Source of the DNA: Lateolabrax maculatus | Taxonomy: Eukaryota; Chordata; Actinopteri; Acropomatiformes; Lateolabracidae | Direction: 5' to 3' | DNA length: 64,000 nucleotides | NCBI GenBank assembly: GCA_031216445.1 | Contig: CM062218.1 | Location: forward strand, 21,365,501-21,429,500 | Shown here: piece after piece, positions 48,701 through 59,100 of the stretch | How the letters are laid out: every line of letters starts with the position of its first letter | How positions within the stretch are numbered: the stretch's first letter is position 1 | Notes under the pieces: generated by a model | What the model saw: only the letters and a program-made list of their open reading frames with translations | Databases searched by the model: none | Told to the model about the DNA's origin: nothing | Position numbers and translations under genes: made by a program

Positions 48701-51700
48701 TATTGTCCATTCCAGGTCACTGGCATGGCATGTTGATTCTGACATCATCCATCAGCCGCTGCTTTTAACTTGTTAGTCATGATTTTGACCTGCAGGGTGT
48801 GACTTCTTCTGACACGGGGTTCTGCCATGGCACATCAGATCCCACCATCCCACCATCCCACCGAACTCTGCACAAATACCTGGCTAACCAGCCAGAATTG
48901 CTTTGCTTGGGCAACAGTGACACAATACTGCTGAGGCCACACTCACAGGCAGTAGTGGGAGCATGAGGATCAGCTCAACCGACCTGAGATACGACTCGGA
49001 GGCGTCTTGACTTATGAGTCCAATCACTGATGTTTGGGGGGCAGCTTTAGACTTTATACATATTGCACATTACTACACCCAAACAAAAAGTCTGACTAGA
49101 AATGATTCATTTAGTCTAGCTCCTGACTCACTTGTCCTTGTTAGAGGAGGTTTGTTGTGTTGTGAGAACCTGGTTTTGCCACCGACGTGTGGTGTAGTGA
49201 AAGTGCAGCCCAGCATACCACAGGCATTCTGAGGTGCTATTTAAGTGCAAGGTATCTGCTAATTTAGAGGTACTTAAACTCTGCTGTGGCCTACCCTCAG
49301 CAGAACTAGCTGCTTTCTTTATGTACTATACAACTCTACTACACAAAAACTTTACGTAACTCATAATTTGTTTTTGTGAGGCATTATCTTCAGAAAAATG
49401 TATGTTCACACTCTGACTGAAATCAAAGGTTATTCATGGCATATGTATTTTAGGGCGTTTTGTAATGTCAATGTGTGTCTAACTGCTGTGGGAACCTGGC
49501 GTGAGTGTTTCTCATCAATCACTCACAGTCTATGGAAGCTCTGCGTCTCTGATATGAGGGAACGGTAGACAAGGTCTGGTTCAGATCTGCTGATTAAATC
49601 AAAGTTCATCTGCTGATCACGAGTTCTGCCTCGACCCCTCGCTGATCAAAGCCCAGCCCTTTTGGCCTTCCTGATGTGTTCAGACGCAGCTTTGTTCACC
49701 ACGTTCTTCATCTGTCCAATGCTCTGCACAGATCTTAGATTGCTTGCTTAGTGGTTGCAAAATAGTTGGCTCCCTGGTTAGTGGGTTTGCAGAGCTCTTT
49801 TAGTTCTGGTCTGTAATCTGTGTATTTGTAAGTATGTCTAGTGAGTAAAGAAGTAACCAGCTAATTCTAATGGCCATGACCCTAACCCTTGAATCTGTAC
49901 TCAGATGTTCACAAAAAGCATTTTTTTTTTTATCAAGGTCTCTGTGTGACCTCACTATTGACATAATTTTATAGAAATAAAAAAAAAAGCACCTAAAAGT
50001 ATTTTACTATATTACTATATCATGATGTAAGCTGATATGAAGGTATAATACTATATTTGCCTCTTGCTCTCACACAGAACCTCAAACAAGCAATCATGTG
50101 TGGAGATGAGTGGGTTCTAAGCATCACAATGTTGAGGGGAGTTGACTGTATTGTAAAATAATTTAAAAAATGTAAATAAAGAGTCGACCATCTGGCTCGG
50201 ACTTGTTTAAAACATAGAATTATACTGTGATTTTTGAATTCTTTACAGATTTCTTGACTCGTTTGTGTTTTGGTCATTGCAGGTGGAACAGTCTAAGGTT
50301 CTGGTAAAGGAAGGAGGAGTGCACCTTCTGCTCACCATTGTTGACACCCCCGGCTTTGGCGATGCCGTTGACAACAGTAACTGGTGAGCTCAGCAATCTG
50401 TCATTGGTTGATATAGGTAAATGTAATACACTATAATTGTATCACTGTACCTGACATGGATGTGAATCATGTGTGGTCCTCAGCTGGCAGCCGGTCATCG
50501 ATTACATCGACAGTAAGTTTGAGGATTACCTCAACGCAGAGTCCCGGGTCAACAGACGGCAAATGCCCGACAGCAGAGTGCAGTGCTGCCTGTATTTCAT
50601 CGCTCCATCCGGACATGGGTAGGTACTACAGGGATCCTACTGGTCACAGACTCTCTAGAAAGTCATGGAATGTTTAAAGGTGTATTTAAAATGGGGAGTT
50701 TAACACACCAACCACTTCAACAGAATACAGCAATTTATATTCAGGCTTGCAAAGATCCTTTGCAAACAACTGGTTTAGAGTGGAAGCCTGATAATTTACT
50801 GCTTTTTAGGCATTCTCAGATAGTTAAAATCATGCAAGTCATTAGATTTTAGAAGGAGGATCCTGACATGACACCCTTGGGTTAAACTACATAACTGCCA
50901 GAAATACTTCCATGGTCCGGATAAATAAAGCCTTCCCACCCTACAGTGTGTTTCCCAGTGAGAAAGAAGTCTTGTCTTGTAACTTCCTACCTGCACTGGA
51001 GGTGGGGGTGTGTTGTACTGTGGAGGTTGACATTTACTTTCGTGACTACTTTGCTCCTGCGTTTTAACAAGTATTTGTATATATTATTTTATTTATTTAA
51101 TATCATGTATAGCATTAAGGACTGTCATAGGTGGAAGAAAATGAGAGACGGTTTTCCACGGCAGTCTTAAAAACATTGACTGCTATTAGCGGTCATAGTA
51201 GCACTAATTAGATCAATTTTATTTAGTTGCCTGTGTATAGCCTTTCAAAATGTGTGCTAATACAATATTTCTTCATCCACAACACACAATAGAGTTGTGG
51301 TTATGTTTCATGTATTTGCAGTATTACACCATGCAGGGTTTTAAATTGACTTTATTACAGATATTTAGTTGCGTGAAAAGTTATATTTATTAATCAGCTT
51401 CCTAACCAACATAGCAAAAATCAGCAAGATTAGTGGTTGTTTGTGAGGACAACTGATTTGGAATTCATGAATTACCTGTGTCAATCAGTGCATGTGGAGC
51501 TGCTGACTGTCAGTATAAAGGTTGTGTAACCAGGTAACTTTGTGGCAAAAATCATCTCTGTAATCTGAAGCCTGCGGGGAATGCTTTAGTGACATAAATG
51601 TGTACATGAGAAATTTATAGTAGGCTGTGTGACCCAATTAGGACCGAGACTGTTGACTCGTGTCAGAGACGGCGAGTGGAAATTAAGAAACAGACGTGAA

Positions 51701-52348
51701 AATGGCACAGACTCAAAAATTTGCAGGCCGCATATGGTTAATAGATTCAAGTCACTTAATTTATAAAGCAAAACAACACAAGTTGACCAAAGAGCTGTAC
51801 AATTTTAAAAGCCAGGTTCAAAATCAGCTGTGTAAATACAAGCAACACAGATATAGAACACACACTTGCACATACTGAGAGTCGTGCAGGTTCAAATGCT
51901 AAATACGCAAGAGGAAAGACTCAGTCCTGGCTATTATTGTAACTAAAACTAACCACTGAACTCATATGCTTCTCAAAGCTGAAATCATAATCATAATTTG
52001 CCAACTTGCTAATGTCTTTGAATATTGTAATAGTTGAGTCTTAAAAGAAATACTTGGTAAAGTCAGTGACTTTCAATTTGAGGCTGTTATTGAGGAGGTT
52101 TTCCCCTCATGGCATTGTGGACTCATGGGAAGACATGGGAAGAAATGAGCAACAGAGCAGCAGAACTCAGCTGTTGTGTTTCAGCGTGGCTCCCCTGCTG
52201 CCTCAAGTTAAGTAGTCCAAACCCAGCTGGCTCTGCCTGTGGCCTCCTACCAGGCTACCAAGCAGGAATAACATTTGTGTAATCTGTCCTGAGCTCGCTG
52301 ACCTGGGGACTCCATTCCTCTCGTCTGTGTCTTGGCTCTGGCCGCTGC

Positions 52349-52391
<43 letters not shown>

Positions 52392-55202
52392 CTGGCCTGG
52401 TTGTTTTCACACACTAGGCCACACTGTGCTGCCTACAACAAAAGGTGTTTTTTGCTGTTGAGCCTGTTGGCCCACAGTGACCCAGTTGGGTTACTGACCG
52501 CAGCCTTGCCTCTTGGCAAATGAAAAGCACCATATGGTTCCATTCATTTTCCACACCTGCCATGTGTTTTTTTTTTTTAATCAGTGCGAAATTCACAGCA
52601 TAGACTACAGGGGATTATTATGATTGTTTAATTTGTTAATCTGGCTCTTGGGACATTAAAATATTTGAATAAATGTAGTTTTTATGCACATGGATAAGGT
52701 GCATTGTTAGGCAATTACATCATGCTGTGGTGTTTTGTTTGTGTTTTTCTTAAATAATCCTTTTATAAATACTTCTCATTGAGATTATAAGAACCAGTTA
52801 TACACATATTTCTGCATGTGGTCAAAAGATGCAGATGAAGTAGGATTATGGAGAACAATTTGTCTCAACGCTAGTGACAAATGCGTGAAAAATAATTTTA
52901 AAGAAAATTGATCAGTAAATAAAAATAAGATTCACAATTGTTTTTTTTTTACCCCAAACGAAAACCACCAAACCTGAATAAATACAGAACTCTTTTACAA
53001 ATAAACATACATAACTTCAAGTGTGTGTTCAGTTTCAGTTCAGAATGTAGGAAAACTTTCACCATGTCAGTACTGCATGTGATTTACTGGTGTTACAGTT
53101 AACAACAGAAATGTTTTTTCACTCTGTGCACTCGAGTGCACTGCATGATAAATGCATTACCAATACATAATTCTCTGTAATCCTGGTGCTTGTTTGTACA
53201 TCAGCTGTTTTTCAGTCACTACATAGTTATGGATACAGATGAACAGTAGTACTGACTGGATCTCACCTTCACACACACAACAAGCTCTGTCTTAGAAGAC
53301 AGCTTAGGGAAAATAAATGTCCCATACATTGCTGATTGATTTTGTTGTCATTGGTTCCGTGGATTATTGGGGAAAATTGCAGTAATTACTACAAAGAATT
53401 CCAAGAATTCTCCCAGTGTATCAGGGGGGTTTTCAGGGGATTTTTTTTAAATGCCTTTTATTATACAGCGATGGTAGATCGACAACAGGAAACCACGGAG
53501 AGAGTTGCAACAAAGGTCCCCATCCAGGGTGAAACCGGGTTGATGAGGTTCATGGTCTGCATCTAAACCCCTAAGCCATGGGAGCATCCCCAGTTCACAG
53601 ATGTTTTGCAAAGTATTGTAGGAATTGGACAGAATTGCAAGCTGTAATAAATTTTGTCTTATTTAAAACATAGCTTAGCCAGGACATTATACTAAACTAT
53701 GGTAACCTGGTCCCTAGTTTGGAGACTTTAGTACATATAGTTTATTCAAATAGAGCCTTGTTGTAGGTGCCCTGGAAGCGACACACATGGACAAATACAC
53801 ATGCAATAGTAAAACATTATAATGACATTTGAAAGAGGATTTTCAGAGTCCACACAGACAGATTTACAATGCTGTCTGGTCCATCCAGATGTTCAGTTTG
53901 AGGTCAGCCAAGCCCTGAAACATGACTTTCAGCCCTGCATGTGACCACAGCTCACCGCTTCACCCAGCCCTGGCCTGCAGCTCCACATACACCACAGTCA
54001 TTCACGGTCACCCTAACCTTTAAACCGTCTCCCCTCTGTGCTTCTTCTCCAGACTGAAGCCCCTTGATATCGAATTCATGAAACGGTTACATGAAAAAGT
54101 AAACATCATCCCCCTCATCGCCAAAGCCGACACAATGACTCCTGAGGAGTGTCAACAGTTCAAGAAACAGGTGTGTGTGTGTGTGTGTGACTTCTGACTG
54201 AATGTATATGTTTCTGCTTGGCTGGCATCTTTTATGATTTGTTCAAATATTTTTTTCACATACTGAACAATAACAGAGTGCTAATGTCTGATCATCGATC
54301 TAATATCGCATTAGTGTGTTTTTATATAGGCAAAGTTCTTGTACAGCTGTTTATGTGTAGACATGTCAGAAGTTTGGCTTCTTTTGTTATAAAAAGAAAT
54401 TTGGGTTTTATAGAAAAACATGTTTATATTTCTCAAAAGTAAGGTATAGAAAAGATCATATTGGTAATCAGATATTGTATTTGTACCAGTGTCAATTATA
54501 GCACACTGTATTGATGCACAGATACTGCATCAGTACAGTGATGCTGTCTGTGTACATGTCATGGTTGTACTTGTGTGTCTTTTGTGTGTGTGTGTATGCG
54601 TGTGTGTGCACGCGCTGAACAAACGGGTAGGTCCTCCTGTGTGTACTGACTAACCTTCAGTGTGGCTATTGATCTGTTTACCACTCTACCACATCACCTC
54701 TCACGCTCTTTTTCCATCTCACTCTGTTCCCTCTCTGTTCCCTCTGTGTTCCCTCTCTGCTGCGAGCAGATCATGAAAGAAATCCAGGAGCACAAAATCA
54801 AAATCTACGAGTTCCCGGACACCGATGATGAGGAGGAGATGAAGATCGTCAGGAAAATCAAGGTCAGTTCTTCTAAAGCATACCTCCGCAAAACTTTTAA
54901 ATATAACTGTCTCTATGGTTATCTTTTGCTTTATTTCATTCATACTATGTCTCAGTGTATGTTAGCCCACAGCCTACAGGGTATTTTTAGCCATTTTGCG
55001 GGAGCTATGCAACAGTTGTGTCCCCTCCCTCCTCTCTGCAGGATCGTTTACCCTTGGCTGTGGTCGGTAGCAACACCATTATCGAGGTCAACGGAAAGCG
55101 AGTGCGTGGGAGGCAGTACCCCTGGGGTGTGGCTGAAGGTGAGAGGTCGAAGATCAACTGATTCCAGCCTGTAAATTGATCAACTAAGTGGAGTCTCTCT
55201 CA

Positions 55203-55237
<35 letters not shown>

Positions 55238-55375
55238 ACATAACAGCACCAATATTTCCACAGTTTTATTGGATTATTGAGCAGGCATCATGTGTAGATA
55301 GTTTGCAAAGCGTTAACACAATCCATGTGCTCCTGTTTTGCTCTCATCCCAATATATTGAGCATATACACACACG

Positions 55376-55406
<31 letters not shown>

Positions 55407-56115
55407 CGTGCTATTGAGTAACCACAGTGCACGCTGATGGTAGAAGACAGAGATTACTGTACTAGTTACTGAGTACTGGACCAAATTATTTAAAATATAG
55501 TTTAGTGTGTATTTATTTATTTTCTTTATAAGAATATTGTTGAACACTAACCAACAATATAAATGGGTCATGTCATACAATTCACATATCAAGCCTTTGT
55601 TTAAGTCCTTATATACATAAATAAAAAAATAAGCGATAAAGACAAATAACATATAAAGCATGCGCAAGAAAACTGTACAAAGGTTAAACTTAAATGGAAA
55701 AACAATTTCACAGTGGTAAGTTGTAGAGACCTTTTACTATGTTCATATTTAAAGTAGGATAAACTGGGAACTGTCGCATCAAGTTTACATTCACTATATT
55801 TACATACAGTATATAGAACTTCGAGAAGCTAAGAAGTTAAACACAGTTAAACACACTGTGAATGTGGAATGTCGGTCAGCAGACATGGGAGAGCACCCAT
55901 CTAGCAAGAGATCAGGCTCGGTGCTTTGGATGCATTGAACAGGTTTGTTAGGCCTCCAGCATACACACCAAATGTCTTGTTGAGAAACACTGAATGTAAA
56001 CAGAAATGTGTATCTAATCTGTTTAACTCCTAAATGACTGATAAAATGTGTGGTGCCTTCAATGGAACTGGAGACTTGAAGAAGACACACTCGAGCCCCC
56101 AGTGGGAAACTAGAC

Positions 56116-56156
<41 letters not shown>

Positions 56157-59100
56157 TAGCACAGGAAATGAGAGTTTGACCTGACACAGGAAGTTGCTGT
56201 CACATTGTGGTGACACGTATGAAACATGACAAAGTGATGAGGACACAGAGTGAATGTGACTGAGTTCAGAGGTATTTACTGTAGCTAGTGAATTGGAGAC
56301 AGTGAAGAGAACATTCCAGATCGTATAGATTCTGTTGTTATCGACTCAAAGAAAAACAATAGCTAAAGAACTGAGCACAGTACAGCCTGGTGGAGGACTT
56401 GTAGGAGTGCTACTATGGAACTGCTTCGCAACCAGTGTTTGCCGTCCATGGGGAGTGAATTTTGGAATACCTCAAATGTTTTTGGCTCCATGTAAGCATA
56501 AATATGGAGAGAAGGCGAGAGGGCAAGGTCCCTGAGAAGCTATGCAAGTCATTCTACCACAGCAGTCCAGAGAAACCTCAGAGGACTGTGGTGAGCTTTA
56601 TTGTAGATAAAACAGCAGCACGTGGTGCCACCTGCTGGGGGTTTCTGGTACTACAGACTGCTGCTACAGGGTGTCTGCAGGGCCTTGAGAAGCCTGATAG
56701 AGTCTTGAGACGAATTAGCGGTGGAGCCTCAAAACCAACATAGGGCAGTAAAAGGAGAAATATAACTGAATACATCACTGAATAATCCTACTTAGACAAA
56801 TACATGAAGTCTTTCAACACAAAGAAACATGCTGAAGATGTTATGTAATATTGCATGGGTAAAATAGGAAATAGGTAAATTATTGAATGTGTTCTGAGAC
56901 CAAACAATAGGAAGAATAAAGTAATTGAGCTTGTAAAAGGTAAAAAGAATAAACTTTTTTTTTAAAATTTAAGTAATCAAGTGATTGGAGTTAAAGGGAA
57001 AAATAAAGAGCTTATCTCTTTTTTTTACCAACTAATTGGGGCTTGAGAGAAAATAAAAAAGTGGTACATTGCTTTGCATACTTAATTTTATTTAACTTAT
57101 TTATGTATTGTTGTATTCCATGATTTTACTGACTTGTCTGATAACCTTTGCTGCCTTTTGTCAGTGTCAGATTTCTAACTGTCCCAACATTTAAAGAAAC
57201 AAAGGAAAGTACACCTGCATTCACATTTTCTGAAACAATAAAACCTTTAATTTACAATTTGTTTTAATTTAAATTTTTTCATTATACTCAAGTGCACCGA
57301 GTGAAAAAACATTTCTGTTGTTAACTGTCCACCAGTAAATCACATGCAGTACTGACATGGTGAAAGTTTTCCTACATTCTGAATGGTTTTCCACTTTGTA
57401 TTGTATTTTTTCATAATCCCTGCATGGATCAATTATGTTTATGTGTTACAATATCATAATCTCTCCATGTGTCTGTCTCTTCTTACAGTGGAAAACGGAG
57501 AGCACTGTGATTTCACAATCCTCCGGAACATGCTCATCAGGTGAGCAAATACACACCATCTCCTCTTCAGTGCAGACAGTTATTGTGGGCCTAATGCGTC
57601 ACATCACCTTGTGGGTAATGAGTCCCTGGTGTCTATACTATTTCCCCATTGACTCCAGTAACAATTTATTTTATGCGTCCATCTGCAAGCACCTCACAAG
57701 GATAAGTGTCTTTTCCCTCAGTTCTACGTTCAGATAACTTACCTTCACCTGTGCAAGTTTGGTGGGATACAATTTCCAATACAGTTGTTAAGAAGGTACC
57801 AGATTAGTTTTGCTCAGGGTTGGATGTTTCTGAAAATGTAGCAAAGTACAATTTTTCTTTAAAACATGTATAGTGAGAGTAAATGTGCTGATTTACTTGT
57901 TGTTTTCCAGGACCCACATGCAGGACCTGAAGGATGTGACAAACAATGTTCATTATGAAAACTACCGTAGCAGGAAACTTGCTGCGGTCACCTACAACGG
58001 TGTGGACAACAACAAGAACAAGGGACAGCTAACCAAGTAAGTTAATGTGTTGAGTACTCCCAGACCTGTGGTGTTGATGTTGCTGAAGTGAACTTGAATA
58101 GTGTGAACTAATGCGATAATGTTGCTGATTTTACTGCTGGTTCTGTCAGGGCCCCCTGAGCAGCTTATTCACTGTGTTGCCATGGAGGAAACTACAGTTC
58201 AGAGTTCAAAGTCTGCTGCAACTGACCTACAGATTAAAGTTGGCAAGCTGTCACTTAAGTAGTCCAAACCTTTAAACCCAAACAAGTCGCCACTAACCCC
58301 CCACTAACTGGCCACCAGTATCAGTTGTGTCTAATCTGACAGTACTAATGGAGGCACCATCTGACTCCTTATTCACCGGCTGCCGCTGTCAGTAATCACC
58401 AGCACACTCTCACAAGCTAATGCATGGTGTATGGCAGCATGCTAAGTGTCTGTGCATTTGTTTGTTTTTAGACCTGAGACGTCTGAAGGCATGTAAGTGT
58501 TACTTCACTTCTTCAAAACCTCTCCAAAGAATCCATTTTCACTCCTATCTCTCTCCATTTTCATTCCTCCTGCCTCTTATGATTTTCTTTCTGTTTTTTC
58601 ACATGCAGTGCTTTGAAATGTATGTACTTGTTTAAATGAAACATTGAAAAATTATGTTAAATTTAGTGATTCTGAGTTTCTTCATAACCACTGTGTAATA
58701 GATCCAATCAAGTCATTCTCTAAAGCCCATGGGCTCATTACACATTTCTTATTAACTGTTGAAGAACTCACTGTGCAGCTAATGGCTAAATACTATACAA
58801 CCACTGGTGAATTAAACTTCTAGTATTTATGCCACATTTGTGCCATATTGTATAAACTGCAATTATGAGCAGCCAAGTGGAAAAAACAGCTGTCATTTGA
58901 ATAACTACGATGTCTCGCACTTGGCTAAAGGAGCTACAGAGATGTCAACAAACCGCCATTACTCTCCGTTACAGCTAAATAAAATCCACGAATACAATCA
59001 ATACAGCAAATCTAAATTAAATTCACTTGTTAACTAACCATAACAAAAATGTAATATGGATATAATAGCTCCATTTTCATTTCTCCTAGTGCAGGGCTAA

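Larger units (their letters stand above)
41826..50282 (+). other. sept7 intron 4
   Basis: Longest intron (8457 bp). It contains a repeat-like block at 42600-42830, a minus-strand open frame at about 43193-43530 (see findings), an (ATTTT)n tract at 46195-46242 and a SINE at 46988-47135. A 147-codon minus-strand ORF (48267-48710) has no signature. Confidence 0.75.
50619..54052 (+). other. sept7 intron 6
   Basis: Contains a (CA)n run (52352-52388) and a reverse SINE (53438-53585). No other gene seen. Confidence 0.75.
55139..57488 (+). other. sept7 intron 9
   Basis: Several microsatellites: (CA)n at 55213-55240 and about 55366-55398, (CT)n at about 56115-56158. No gene supported. Confidence 0.75.

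Noticed and set aside
48267..48710. 147-codon minus-strand ORF in sept7 intron 4
   Set aside because: No family motif, no splice support, and located among AT-rich intron sequence.
54662..55174. 170-codon ORF covering sept7 exons 8-9
   Set aside because: It is read-through of exon 8 into its intron; past 54862 the frame is not the septin frame.
55800..56246. 148-codon minus-strand ORF with an arginine-glutamate repeat
   Set aside because: The repeat is the translation of a (CT)n microsatellite. The rest has no protein signature.
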